Source: Platerodrilus igneus
Lineage: Eukaryota > Arthropoda > Insecta > Coleoptera > Lycidae
DNA: 64,000 bases
Reading direction: 5' to 3'
NCBI GenBank assembly: GCA_036346225.1
Contig: JARFIW010000003.1
Location: 5,181,501-5,245,500 of the forward strand
Of the stretch, positions 34,260 through 47,410 are shown piece by piece (within the stretch, counting starts at the first letter, position 1; every line of letters begins with the position of its first letter). The notes beneath the pieces are model-generated. The model was not told where the DNA came from. It did not search any database and was given only the letters and a program-made list of their open reading frames with translations. The translations under genes were made by a program, and so were the position numbers.

Positions 34260-35880
34260 CTTTTACCGGTCTTCTCGAGGCGCTAAAACCCACAAAGCGA
34301 AGAATTAATTAGCCAAATAGAGAATGTGTTCCGCAAAATAGGGCGATACCGAAAAATAGTAATAGGGGGGGTTTAGTTTCAACTCCCCATTATAGAGCAG
34401 TCCGATAGAGAATGATAGGGGATCGCAAATCGCTGATCTTTTAATGGAATTGTATTTGAGCGTGTTCAACAACAATGATTCACCAACGTGTGATTGGTAT
34501 AAGTGCAGCAGTTTTATCGATGTGACTGCAGTCTCGCACGAGATGTTAGAAGTCGTTTGTAAGTGGGAATTACGGTCGGACGAGATCACGCTCACCAATT
34601 GTAAGCTAATAGCATGGGATGTTGAAATTGACGCGCACATAAGCGGTTCTGTATATTAAAAGCATCTATCGTTTGGGAGTGGGAATGCTGGGATTTTTGC
34701 AAAACCTAATGTCATTTGTAAGAGATTTCTCGGAGCGATTGGGATAGGTCGAAATTTCTAGGGAAATTATTAAGGGCGATGGAAACAAAACCAAGCCAGA
34801 CGTTGAGCAGATTGAACGAATGATCAAGGTATGTCAAGTTAAAATTTAATAGGTTGAAGTTCGAAGCGGTTTATTTTGAAACGAAACCGTGACAGCGTCC
34901 CTCTAGACTGGAGCTAGCAGAAGAGAAGATCGCGTTCAAGGAAGCCATCACATACCTCGGAGTCAAGTTAGATAACAAATTGAATTGGAAGGACTATGGC
35001 GGCAACAAAGATGAACTAGGGATTCAGAGGCGAATCTTTAAGGGCAGTCTACGCATTAGCAATCGAACCGGCTATGTTGCATGCGACATGTTTTTGGGCA
35101 GAGGAGTGCAAGGTAAAGGAGGACTGGCAATTGACAAGCTTTCGGAGTTAACAGTAGTCAAGGCGACGAGGGTGTACAGGACAACATCTATGGAGACGGT
35201 CTTGGTAATCAGTAGGATTCTCCCAATTGAATTCGTCGTCAGGAAGATTAGAGATCGGGAATTTGTAAATAGGAAACGGGCGGTAAGTTGTTACAAGTCT
35301 TGGCCTTGTAAATAAGGAGGTTGAGAGGATCAGATCATTCGGCTGGAGTTTAGGCAATCGAGTTTGCCGAAGGCAATAAATACGCGGCGGGAGTCAGAAT
35401 TTATACCGATGGATCGCGAATGGACCATGGACAGGTAGGAGCGGTGTTTGTCGTGTACAAGTGGAGATGGAAATATTTCAATTCCAAACTAAACCTTCAG
35501 TGCAAATTGTTAGCTGTAAGGGGAGCTGCACGGTTTATTATCAACCACTAAGGTAAAAATGAGTACTCTATTGTTAGCAGTAGTAAATCAGCATTAACTA
35601 CTCTGGCAAATATGAACACCTCAACGGATTGCCAAGGAGACGTCGGGAGTATAGCGCGTACGGCACTCCAAATTCGGAAATTGAAATTTACTTGGGCCAA
35701 TTCGCTCGACGGCAATCGAGGAAATGACTGTGCCGATGAGCTAGCCAAGGAGATGCAACAGAGGAGTTCAGTGCGATGTTGTCATTGACACCGAGATTGC
35801 TAATTAAGAGAAAGTCACGAGAAGGATCAATTCGGCAGTGGGAAGAAAGGTGGAGTAACGCTGCTACCGGTGTGGTTCCT
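34260..35880 (+). mobile_element. LINE-A fragment, unit 2 and beyond
   Basis: Endonuclease remains at 34444-34659 (SSFIDVTAVSHEMLEVVCKW, SDEITLTNCKLIAWDVE). RT remains at 34670-34830 have lost about 410 bp relative to unit 1. Thumb region at 34980-35315 (TRVYRTTSMETVLVISRILP). RNase H is at 35400-35780: YTDGSRMDHGQVGAVF, SSKSALTTLANM, and DGNRGNDCADELAKEMQQ carrying the late catalytic Asp context. It is cut off at about 35878 after the LLIKRKSREGSIRQWEERW block, before the 3' UTR. Because 35464-35880 lies outside the duplication, it marks the original right side. Confidence 0.75.
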
Positions 35881-38800
35881 TGACAGCCAATTACTTGAGT
35901 TTACAATAGTGTGTAAAATAGGATCTATTGTTAATTCTCAACATTAGTGTTGGTTGTGTAAAGGTTTTGCAATAAATGCAGGCGAAAATCGTAACACCTC
36001 TCGATGTATACGCATAATGCTAAGTTGCCACTTGTCAATTAGACATGTGTACAGGTAAATCTATAGCTTGCCGTACAAAGCGCGTAATCTGTTTCACAAG
36101 AATTAGTACAAATAATTATTTTGCTTTATAAATTAACAATGCAAAATTACTAAAATCGACTTAAGCTTACCTTGAGTCTTTTTGAATAATTAAATTACGG
36201 TAAAGCCAATTAATAGATTCTTGATTACGATGTTTATCACGTAAAATACTAATGAGGTTATCCCTGTTTGCTTCGTTCTATAGGACGTGTGGTGCTAGTG
36301 ACGCCTGTTTAGTCCAGATTGGCAGTGGGGCTCCTTGTTTACGTACAACATAAAGAGACAAGACTAAAGTAAAAATGCTACTAGGAAGATATATGGATTC
36401 GATGGGTTAGCTTTAGCACTATATTAATAAGTACTACGTCTGTCAGCAGATACGTGTAGAATGCCATCATGGCGAATAGCATGTTGTGCGTCCTGATTGG
36501 TCGAAAGCGACGATGTACATTTTTCGAAGCGTGGGAAACATCTTATTAACAGTCCATTCCACGAAATACATAATATACATAATAAGACTATTAAAATAAA
36601 ATCGAAAAGCGAAATGGGGCACAACAAAGTTACAGTTGCAGCCATTTGGCTTATATTGCAGTAATATAATCTTAAATAATGTTTTTAAAGCCACTATTTA
36701 ATATTTTACCTGTATATATTTTAAATTCAGTCCTGTATAGCAACTCCCACATTTTTCTCATTATCCAATGCGCAGAAAACGTCAACACCGGTGGTTTCCA
36801 GAACAGTAAAGTATTACTGTATTAATTGGATCTGCAATGATCGAGTTCTTGCACCAATATCACGACATCAGCTACTATCTAACTGTTTAATCTATAGCGA
36901 TGTATACCCGAAACACCTGATTTTATATGTATTTGCACCATAATCGAGATATTCTTTCTATATGCAAGTGGGAGTGCGCAAAATACACTAACGTTACCGT
37001 TGGGGAAAGCATTATGAATTCCGAAATTCGATCATCATCACAATTGCCGATTAACCAAGGACCGATTTCCAGCCTGTTCCCCTCAACCTTCAACGCCATT
37101 TTAATTAATTATTATGGTTTAGTTGTGCAAATTGCGGTGTATTCTACAAATTATAAACACTTACGTTTCATAGCCTCCAATGACAGAATTCCTCCGGGAA
37201 TCGTAGCGATTCGGTATTCTTTAGATTATATAACGGTATTGCGTGCCAATGTTTACTGTAGTGCCCTAAAAGGAAAAAGTAAAAAGGAGGCACGTAAAAT
37301 TTAAACACTACATCAAAACACGCGGTAAGGGTACTCTCCCGAAAAGTTTGGCACTAAAGTTTCCACGTGATTACCCTCTGAACCAATTTTCTTGTGCCTC
37401 GTGGTATTGTATTATTTAAACTGGTTGATGTCTTACATCCGATTAGAATAGAGAACGTCGCCACTAGTGGAGTGCGTGTTCACAACGTTTCCCCGATAGC
37501 GATAAAAATCCCCGGAGGATATCTTTACATATTTATGCATTTCAAAACTATTTTATTTTTATAATGTAACTGTAACTGGATTTAGAAAACAAAATGATTT
37601 CTTTTACCTTTATACAAAATACAGTAGACTTAATAGATATAAGGAACGAATCTTGGATATCCGGCAGTTAAAAATGCATGTTACGACTTATTTCACTTAA
37701 CACGTAACAAGCTCTTAGCAACAGAGACGTCAAAGAACGCAAAGCGCAACAGTGTTCCGTTGGTTTGCTCGGGATGGAGCTAGTCTCTAAACAAATTCCA
37801 AGGGATGTGGTGGCTGATTCTGGTCATTTTATATTAAAAACAAAGTAATTTCTAAACACATTAGGGTAGTATTACAACTTTCAACTCGTTGTGTTTGTTT
37901 TTATGTATTTGCAAACACAAAGTGATGTAAATGATAAGAATGTTTGTAGCAAAGATAGATCAAAATATTTTCAAGTCACATTTAATAACAACCCTTTATC
38001 AGTGTAGAAGCAAAATATGAATGTTGTGTAATAACCCATTCTTCAGTGAGAGAAATGCGTAATAGGCACGATTTCTTATTTTGCCCTCTTGAATTATTAA
38101 TAAATTTTAGCTGCTCCACTTTGTATTTCGGAGTACAATATAGCGAGTTTCTTCTTCTGTACAATAGTGAAAAATGATTTTTATGCATTTCATGCCTAAA
38201 ATGCGTTTTCAGAAATAAAAAACCTTCTAGACAACAGATTGCGCACAGATATTTTATTAATAATGCGCATATCAAACAAAAAAGAACTGAGCTGATTAGT
38301 AGGTATAAATTTATATGCGTTTGATTTGTGAAATACAAGTGTTAAAACAGTAGGAAATCAAAGCGATAAATATCTTTCAAAAATACACATCCTACATTAT
38401 ACTCTCTACAGATATTTTTAATAAACAACACATAAATTTTTATTAGATATTACACCTCGATTTGCCTGAAGTGCTTTTCTAAATTGCACCCAAGAACTTT
38501 ACGTTCAAAGTTTTCCTTTAGAAATTTCATTGAAAAGTACCTTCTTGGCTCTTAAATTATTAATGACTAGACTGTCATCTTCCTCCCTGTTTCTTAGGTA
38601 ATTTCTGGAACCGCACTTCTTTTATTGTTACTTCCGCTAATGTATTTTGTCGAGTACGCTTTGAGATACAAAGCTAATTTTAATTTTAATTGTTTTAGCA
38701 ATTACTGTAGGTCTGTTCCATAAAGGATTTTTCTTTCCTCTTTCGCTTATCCACATATATTAGGACATAAATTTAGATATGCATATAACAAGCGGAAGAC

Positions 38801-40275
38801 GCGCAAGAGAGCTGAATACGAGATGTCAGGCACCCTACACAAATAACTTGATCTTGGTATTTGCGCATCTCTGCAGCCATAAAAATATAAGAAATATCGC
38901 TTTACTGAAATATGCGAAACTAGAACTTTCTTTATGTGCTTTTCTGTTGCTGTGCTACAGATGATCCTAATGCTCTACTGAAAAATATTAATTTAAAAAT
39001 CTGATTTACGACATTCAAAAGTTATTTATAAATCCGCACTGCCACTAGCTCACTGGATTATTAATTAAATTAAAGTGCGTTTGAACAAGTGATTTATTCC
39101 TTCTCAGCGATTTAATTACAATGACTTGCTTCGGTACTTTCCTCATTTCATATTTTGTGAATCTTTATTCAATTGCGTTGATTTATTTGATCTCGCTTAA
39201 GTTATTATTAATTGCCTATCCTTTACAACTGGAGTTATATCATTATTGTACATGAGTTGGAAACCAATTTAATTTAAATCTAAGATTTATACAACACTTA
39301 ACCACAGCTAATGTGCTTCTAGGACTAGACGTTCATTTAATTTTCAAACCCCAGTTCTTGCCAATCCAACCCTCGCATTTCTACAATTGAACGCTTCTTT
39401 GTTCCTCAGATTCACATGCAAAAGCCAAAATAAAATTTGCATACTTAATTACGCAGCATCTATTGTATAGGAGTGCGGTTCTTTTTACTACTTCTCGTTC
39501 ATTGTATTCAACTACTGTGCCTTTGAATTCTTTGAGCACTGTTGTATTAAAGTTATACAATTTCAATCAATTTAAATTGAGTTTAAAACTGTTTTGGACA
39601 TACACTTGAATGTCTCTTTGTCTTACGTATTAGTGAAACGTCTATTAATTAAAACAGCTTGCGCAATTATTTTGCGCTTACACTATCGCTCGTGATCCTT
39701 ATCGAACATGCAGTATATTTGAAAAATTCTGTATGCGAAACGAAGTATTCCCTGATACGACTATTAAATATGAAAGTAATGCTATAGAGAAAGCGTGGAA
39801 AACCACAGTGTAGGCGAAGAGCCGTTGAAAATGAAGATACAAAAGCTTCGGTGTATGCTTTTTCTGAAGCAACCAATTGTAACTCTAAAAAAATGAAAGA
39901 ACTCAATATTGCTCTAAAACGATTAGCAATGGCACTTGTCTAAAAATTTCCGTTAGTAGATAACCAACCTCGTACGGGATAAAAATCGTTCATTTTATAT
40001 GGATTTTTCCATAGCAAAATCTAAAGTCCAATAAGACAATTTTTGTGTCTCAAAAGTCCATTTGCCCCGCTTGATCCCTTGTGGTCAAACGTCATGGCGG
40101 ATGGCCTAGTTGGCCGAAACTCCGCTCGACTTGTCAGCCATCTAAGAAGTCCGTTATGGTCCGGCCCCGAATTTAAGTGACTTGAAAGATCCTTTGAACT
40201 TAAAAGATAATATTCAAGACATCGCCGTAATCAGACGTACAAACGGTATAGTTCGTAATTTAATTAATTTTATTA
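35881..40275. other. Unannotated AT-rich DNA
   Basis: No recognised family. The longest frame, 36927-37304 (125 codons), shows no domain or codon pattern I can name. Several other 60-120-codon frames look like chance. Confidence 0.45.
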
Positions 40276-40830
40276 TTTCATCATCATTAGGTCTTCAGTC
40301 CTGGAACTGGTTAGACGCGTACCATCATTGTTTCCTATTCTGAACTAACCTACAGATTTCCCTGAAATTTGCAGTCTGTATCTATAACTATCTGATCTAG
40401 GTCTACCTCTACCTCTTTTTTCCTATCTCTGCTTGTAATATATCCCATACTATTCTTCAAAAATGCCTTAGAACGTATTCTGCCCTTCTATTTCTCTTAT
40501 CTTTTTCCCCAGATATCCTTGTTCCCCTACTATTTCTATAACCTATTTGTTATTATCTTTGTCTGTCCATGCTATCGTCCTCATACATCTAAAGCACAGC
40601 ATTTTAAAAGGCTGCTACCGTTTTTCTGTCTGCGTTTCAGACTGCCCGTATTTCATAGGCATACTGTGCTGTGCTGCACACATATGCTTTCAACAATTTT
40701 CTTCCCGTTGTATGTTTGTTGTCTTTCCTCATAGGCGCTATTCTTTCTTGTTAGATGCAGTTCGGTCACCTTTTATTGTTTTACAATTATATACCCTATT
40801 TCTCCGACCTTCAGCGGTTGTGAAAGAAGG

Positions 40831-41134
40831 AGGCGTCGTCGTGGATCAATGTAGTTAGCGTAAGACTACGGATCCCAAGGTCCCGGGTTCAAATCCCGAC
40901 CCGGCCGACTGCTTGAAAAATGGTAGGTGAGCATTTTCCACAAAAATTACGCCCTCGTTCGGATGAGAGGTTAAATGGAGGTCCCTGTGTGAGTGTTGTC
41001 ACGCACGTTAAAGATCCCTACCTTGCCTGAAACGGCAAGGGTTCGGCAAAATTCTAAAATTTCCAGGCAACAAAAAACTCGCCTCCTGGCCAATGTAATA
41101 CCTTCTGGTGGAGCATTGGAAATATAAGTGCACA
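40831..41134 (+). mobile_element. tRNA-derived SINE, copy 1 of a pair
   Basis: The tRNA-like head contains GTAGTTAGCG and a B box GGTTCAAATCC (about 40887). The conserved body has CGCCCTCGTTCGGATGAGAG and ACGCACGTTAAAGATCCCT, then the tail GGTGGAGCATTGGAAAT. It is flanked by GGTTGTGAAAGAAGG at 40816-40830 and GTTGTGAAAGAAGG at 41135-41148. Confidence 0.9.
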
Positions 41135-41148
41135 GTTGTGAAAGAAGG

Positions 41149-41445
41149 AGGCGGCTCCGTGGCGTAGTGGTATGTGTGTGACTACTACGCCCAAGGTCCC
41201 GGGTTCGAATCCCGACACGGTCCGCTTGAAAAATGTTAGGCGAGCATTTTTCACAAAAATACACCCTCGTTCGGATGAGAGGTAAAATGGAGGTCCCGTG
41301 TGTGAGTGTTGTCACGCACGTTAAAGATCCCTACCTTGCTTGGAACAGCAAGGGTTCGGCAAAATTCCAAATTTTCCAGGTAAAAAAAACTCGCTTCCTG
41401 GCCAATGTAGTACCTTCGGGTGGAGCATTGGCAAATTACGTGTAA
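41149..41445 (+). mobile_element. tRNA-derived SINE, copy 2 of a pair (best-preserved copy)
   Basis: The A box TGGCGTAGTGG at 41160-41170 and B box GGTTCGAATCC at 41202-41212 form an internal RNA polymerase III promoter inside a tRNA-like head. The body and tail are as in copy 1. Target duplications are GTTGTGAAAGAAGG (41135-41148) and GGTTGCGAAAGAAGG (41446-41460). SINEs are copied by LINE machinery; the partner is likely an RTE-type LINE here, as an inference. The 14-15-bp target duplications are typical of that route. Confidence 0.9.
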
Positions 41446-41621
41446 GGTTGCGAAAGAAGGTAAGCAGCCTGTGGATGCCAAGTTCCCCCAACACTTAACC
41501 ATTGACCGATTTAATATATTTTCCAATATATCTTTTAGCACAGTCATCATTAGTTGCAGATATTTTGCAACCAACAACTAGTTGTCTATACTAATCATCA
41601 GATTTATCTGCGCTTATTTTT

Positions 41622-41960
41622 TCGTCATTAGGTTTTCCGTCTCAAAACCGGTTGGACACGTACCTGCACTTATTTATATTCTGAGCTAGCCTACATAGTT
41701 CACTGAAATTCTCACACAGCATGTGTATACAGCTCGTTCCCCTTCTATTGTTTTCTAATTTTATGCCCTATTTCACCGAGATTCAGTGAAGGGGGTTAAG
41801 CAATCTGTGGCTACCAAGATCCCCCAACACTTAGACATTTGCCGAAGTAATGGTTTTCCAGTAAATCCTTTCACACACTTAACATTATTCGAGAATATTG
41901 CCCAACCAATTCTTGTAGTTACTTATAATAATCATCATGTTTCAGCACAGTTATTTTTTA
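41622..41960 (-). mobile_element. Second RTE LINE tail
   Basis: It starts at its 3' end with TCGTCATTAGGTTTTCCGTC and contains GAGCTAGCCTACATAGTTC and CCAAGATCCCCCAACACTTA, matching 40276-41580 but with an internal deletion of the ORF tail. It is more diverged than the neighbouring copy. Confidence 0.65.
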
Positions 41961-44900
41961 TCATTAGTTAACACGGTTTCCTAACACAAAAAAACATACA
42001 CACCGTTAGCCGCAGGAGTAACCGTATTTTACCACGACTAGACTCTGGTCGGGGAGGGGGAGTGGGAATTTGCACCAAGATACAAATAACCTAAGGTCGA
42101 CATGGTGAACAAGAGCCTTGGAGAGCGCCACCTAAATCGGAACTGTACGCCTTCCGCGAAATCAATCTAGAAAATTTCTCACGCAATCTGTAGATGCTTA
42201 ACGGACATAAAAATCGACAACAAGGAAATACAAGTAACATATAATCGTTTACTGACACAGTTATGGTTTCTAATATTCATAGGGTTGAACATAAACATCA
42301 ATTTTACATCATAACAAAGCTTAAATGCAAGCGATTGGGTTAATGGAACCAAGGTACTTTTTAATATGTACCTTACACTTATTAGAAATTAAATGGCTGC
42401 AGTATATTTTCATTAGGTTCACTTTGTATAGATTTAAAATCAGTCGAACGCTGCTCGCGGTGGTACCAACGCTTGTGCGTACGATTATGCAGATAAAAAC
42501 ATCTATCAAACGAATGTGTACAATAATTCGTTGGTTAAATTAATTCCGACGCACAACTGTTACAAAAATGATATTAAAAATTACAATAACAGTTATGATG
42601 TGAGATGGCTCTATTATGTTATCTGCAGGTGGAAAGCTAGCATGGATACCAGATTAACGGCACGTACAATCAAAATATAACATGGAAAGATCTTACCAGA
42701 ACAGGTTCTGAGTGCGAATATCGTATCTTGCAGGTACACCTGAGTTTGTTTCAATAAAATACGTACATAATGTACCAGACTGAAATACCAAGCATGTCAC
42801 AGTTCAAATTAGAAATCTAATCGAAACCAAACTAATAGTCTCCTTTGGGGAAAACTGATGGCAAATAAATAAGTCACGGCTTGGATAATATAGGGTCGGG
42901 ATTCGTACAACGTTGGGAAGAACAAAGGCTCTGCAAAGGAGAAAGAAAACCCAGAGCACAAAAAGGGCGCCAAGGTCCAGGAGAACAATAAAATAAAGAC
43001 ACTGATAAGTCCGGGGACCTAACGGACTCCTATAGTTTTCCCAGCGCAAAATGCAAGAGCTGTCACTTCTAATAGAACAAGAATTATAACATGGTATTTA
43101 TCGTAGATTAACCTAAACAAAAAAAAACGAGCAATACAATAAGAATGAATATAAACGTTTAGGTTTGTAGCGAGAGCTTGGTGTGAAACTACACAATGAA
43201 TAACACAAAAACCAAGATTAAAGACAAACACACCAAGACCTCGTACAAATAATTATGGATTAAAATTTAATAAGGATACGCACGCGCGAAGGCGTCAAAT
43301 AATTAATTTTAAAACTCACCAAGGCGAGATACGCAAAACAATTCGATGAAAGGAATAATTTGGTACCTAACACGTGGATCCACCTCGGCGCATAAGCAAT
43401 TTTTATCGAGTGATAATAAATCGAAACCCAATGACGCGCTCGGCGGACGTTAACAAACATGTTATAAATAGGAGGTTAATAATACTAATAATATTATTTA
43501 AGTTAAATACGGCGATAACAATTTAAGCAGTATTAATGTACTCTAAAATATAACCAATGACCACTTAATTAATTACAATTAGTTATAAACCCAAACAAAA
43601 ATGCATAGATAAAACTCTAATATTCACATATATTTTGAATCGGATTCCAGACTAGATAAACTTAGAAAACGTTTTTGAAATGTTAGAGTAAAACGGGATT
43701 CAGCTTAGCACACCAGTAACTACACTGCCAATCGTAAACATAAACAATAAGATAAGAAAACAAAAACCCGCAGGTAGCGAAATACGATTCCTACGGGTTG
43801 ATATACAGAGAAATTAATCTACTAATCACAACAAGTAGACAATCAAAATTGAGCACTGTAGTATTGGCAAGGTTATAAATCCGCACAGCGCGAAATCTTT
43901 ACTAATGGGAATCAACAAATCTCACCAACATACCACACTACCCCAATAGTAATTTAAGATAATAGTCGACGTGCTAAATCCGCAAACGCATAACAAAAAG
44001 CATCAGCGACTTTACCTTGCCAATAGTTGATACCAAAAAAAAGGAAAGGAAATTGTATATATGAAATAAGCGGTTAAGAATTATCAAGAATAACAAACGT
44101 GTTCTCCAGTTCAATGTTAACGCTTATCAATAAACTTTAACTAAGACGACAATACATAACAAGAGATACCTATTATTATTTATTATCTAAATTATACTGC
44201 TGCTTTATTATTAGCTAAAATATATTTGATAAATTAATTTGTTCGGTTCTAACATTATTAAAGTTGCAGGATGATTAGAACTACATGTTTAATAGAATTA
44301 ATTTGCAACCAAAGAAAACGACGTTGCAAGCACTACAAGACTTCAAACTACAAAGCTGTAAAACTAGAACCTGCAAACTGCAAACTGTAAACTGCAAACT
44401 ACAGCCCTAAAATGTTGTAATTAGATGTGAACACACCTACTATTTACTTTACCGTTTTGCGGTTCCTTTACAAAACCTGCTTAAATCATAAGAACAAAAC
44501 TCGACGTTTATCAAAGAGTTTTCAAATGTGTGTCCTACAAAAATAACAACTGTATGAAGTTTACGTGCAGAAAAATTATAAATAACCTTACCTCGAACTT
44601 CTATAAAATTCTCAAAAGAGCCGAGCAAATATAAAATCTTCACTAATAATTCGCTCTAAAATAACGGATCATCAATTCCCCAAAATTAAAATAATAAGGG
44701 CGGAACTACAAATTAGTTCACAATAAGATGCACGTTACCAAGCGTCGAGGATCAAATTCAGAATAGAACAAATAATCACGACTCGTATTAAAGTGATAAG
44801 GATTAGTTTTATGCACGTTATCAACATACAAGAATTAAAACTTGAATTTATGAAGGAAAATTGATAAGTTACAATAAGGAAATAAACCATAGGCGTCGTA

Positions 44901-44966
44901 TTTGGGAACGAAGTATATATTTAAAAATCGGGAAACGCGTTACGTAAAATTGAACCATAACATAGC
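41961..44966. other. Unannotated AT-rich DNA
   Basis: No gene recognised. One small tandem repeat of CTGCAAA, about four units, lies at 44371-44400. Confidence 0.45.
44371..44400. repeat. 7-bp tandem repeat, about four units
   Basis: CTGCAAACTGCAAACTGTAA followed by ACTGCAAACT; one unit carries a C-to-T change. Confidence 0.8.
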
Positions 44967-45290
44967 TTATCCATCTTGTGATTGGTTGGATGCGTACCGC
45001 CATTGATTTCTATTCTGGGCTAGCCTACACATCTCCCTGAAACCCCTACAGCCTACATCTTTTACTATCTGTGTGCAGTAGTCTAACCTAGATCTGCCTC
45101 TTCTTCTCTTTTTTCCTATCTTTGCTTCTAATATATTCCGCACTATTCCCTCATATTGTAGTATATGGCCTATCATCCTATCTCTCCTCTTTTTTACCGT
45201 TTTCCACATATTTCTTTCTTCCCCTACCATTTTTAGTACCTCTTCGTTCTTAACTTTGTCTGTCCATGATATCTTCATCATACGTTATTA
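44967..45290 (-). mobile_element. RTE LINE ORF tail, truncated
   Basis: The minus-strand frame 45281-44967 is one of the better preserved tails: MMKISWTDKVKNEEVLKMVG, EERNMWKTVKKRRDRMIGHI, KKRRRGRSRLDYCTQIVKDV, then a stop. The CATCATTAGG tip seen elsewhere is absent or decayed. 5' truncation lies near 45290. Confidence 0.75.
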
Positions 45291-46102
45291 TTTAAGTTTC
45301 TTAAAATAAGCTTAGTGATAAAGTGCACAACACAAACAAGTAACAAGGGCATCAAGAAACAACAACGTAAAAAACCATTTCACAATTTTTTCGAATTTTA
45401 ACACGCGAAGAAGTACTTTTGTAAGTAATTATAGAACTTTACACAACTGTGTTCTGGATCTTTTGATGCACGTGCGATGTAGATAAAGGTGTGTTTTGGG
45501 GGACTTTTGTTGTGAATTTTAAACTATCTTAAACTGTTTTGAAAGACTATTTTGGGAAGTGGGTCCGGGTTAAGTGGTTCCCCTTTACGTACCAACGTAA
45601 TTTTAAGTACGGGGCATTTATTAACAAGCTTTTCTCCGAGTATTAGTGTTTTAAGTGCTAAATTAGTTTTCCAGTTGAATGAACAGCATTTTTAGGTGTT
45701 TTTCTGGATGCCATAGTTGTCCAAACTACACAAGGACGTTTACGCATACAATAATATATTTTAAACAGGAAAAGTTTACATGTTCCACTCTAAACTCGGT
45801 AGTGCGTTCATTCTCTATCAATAACTAACCATAAACATCTGTATTAGCTGCCACAACCTATTTATAACAATAATTGCTACATATACAAAGAAATAACATC
45901 AAACGTATTTAATTAAAGGTCGTGATAGTAACGCGGATATAAAAATACTTCTTAACACTAGTGTAAGTGACACGATTTTATTTCTTCGTAAATTGAGTAG
46001 AGATTAAGGACCGTTATATGGAACATTCTGTTTTAGTAATACCAATTTAATTATAGATTATTTAATAACTAGGTATAAAATAATAACTAGGAAAGGTCTA
46101 AG

Positions 46103-47410
46103 ATGTATACACCCCGTTCCCCCACGCTGAGGGGAACTACATCAAATACGCAAACCTCAAATCACAATTTTCAACTCAACCGCATTCCCAATAATAGTAA
46201 TACCCCCATGAACATCAATCCCATCCTCGGCCAGACCTTTCAAAGTCAGGTTAATATAAATTTGAACCCTCTGTACCCGCACCTGAAACAAATTTGTACA
46301 CAAGTAACACACGAAATATTTTAGACAAAATAGGGTTCATGTACCAAGACCCAATAAAATACATAGACGAGGGACTAGACACATCCAATCGACTACGCGC
46401 AGGAACAAAGAAAGAGCTTAAGGACAAAATATAAAAACTTTTATATATCCAGACAAAACTTGCAGGTGAACATAAGTTCATTAAAAACCAAAACAAAAAC
46501 CTAAACGACCAAATAATTGAGGCAAAACTCTAGTTACAAACAGCCAAACAAAATGTCAATGCTCCGAATTTTTTAATATCAACTCAGACATACGCCAGTG
46601 CTGTGACACGAAAACCAAAATCTCCAAAACAAGACACAATATCAAAAGCCATTTCGAACCAAAAGACAACGTTGTTCATAACGTCAAAACGTGTTAAAAC
46701 ACCTAAACAAATTCAAGAAATTTTTTTAAAAACAGTAAACCCGCTGAAAGACAAAATTAAAATTAAAAACATCCGAACAACCAACAAAGCAGTAACTATA
46801 GACACTGATAAGGAAACCGAAGCAAACAAAATTTTAAACCATGAACCCTAAAACAAACCTTAAACTGCGAAAAACCACGCAAGAAAAAACCCTTAGTTAC
46901 CATATACGACATGCCAACATACCTGAAAGATAAAAACGTATTAGATTTAATTTATACTCAAAACCTTGAAAACCTGATTAACAAAGAACTTTAATAAGGA
47001 CTTTCAACTTAGTTTCGAAACAGGACCGAAAGCCAAATCGACTCAACACCATGTTGCGACGGTAAGTGGCAAAGTGAGGAATATATTAATAAATCTAGGG
47101 AAACTCTATATCGAATATCGCTGTGATACAGTGAAAGACTTTTTAGTAGTATCCAAATGCCTACGATGCCTCGACTTAGGACACCACACGAAACATTGCT
47201 CACGCACCACCGAAACATGTGGACACACTGGAGAATAAGACTCCAAACACAAAAGGGCAGACAGCTCGAAACACAAACTACCTTCAGTTTGCACACCATG
47301 CTTAAAACGTAACCTAGCCGAACAAAGCACAAAACCACCCTCACAAACTCAAAGGGGCAAAACAATGGCAATGACATATCGACAACAACTTTAACAAGCA
47401 CTACAAGGAA
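46103..47410 (+). pseudogene. LINE-B ORF1 (gag-like)
   Basis: The N-terminus is rich in Asn, Thr and Pro (46103-46320). A charged helix-like part follows (46330-46550, SNRLRAGTKKELKDKI), then the core FITSKRVKTPKQIQEIFLKT near 46675 and KIKIKNIRTTNKAVTIDTDK near 46760, then a zinc-knuckle block CLRCLDLGHHTKHC near 47158 with a second degenerate knuckle (CGHTGE) near 47218. Several stops (46322, 46431, 46850, 47239). As in other LINE ORF1 proteins it would bind element RNA; no enzyme activity expected. Confidence 0.65.

Larger units (their letters stand above)
30665..35463 (+). repeat. Tandem duplication, unit 2 (4.80 kb)
   Basis: Collinear with 23738-30660. It is shorter because it lacks the 1.73-kb LTR insertion (empty ATGT site at about 34832) and about 410 bp of LINE-A equal to 27715-28123. 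After 35463 the LINE-A sequence simply continues, so unit 2 carries the original right edge and unit 1 the original left edge. Confidence 0.9.
40276..41580 (-). mobile_element. RTE LINE 3' part, interrupted by a SINE pair
   Basis: The right-to-left LINE tail ends at 40276 with CATCATTAGGTCTTCAGTCC, as at 2509. The remains of the ORF tail read along 40330-40815. At 40816 the LINE is interrupted by two SINEs and resumes at 41461 (AAGCAGCCTGTGGATGCCAA, CCCCCAACACTTA), sequence that is contiguous in the neighbouring LINE copy at 41622-41960. Coding is heavily decayed. Confidence 0.7.

Noticed and set aside
36927..37304. 125-codon plus-strand frame
   Set aside because: No recognisable domain, no promoter, splice or codon signal; expected by chance in 64 kb.
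38000..38338. 118-codon minus-strand frame with membrane-like stretches
   Set aside because: AT-rich DNA yields Phe/Leu/Tyr-rich frames by chance; no family feature or partner exons seen.
41149..41230. Possible functional tRNA gene
   Set aside because: A and B boxes are present, but the sequence continues into the SINE body, the acceptor ends do not pair well, and many copies share it. It is a SINE head.
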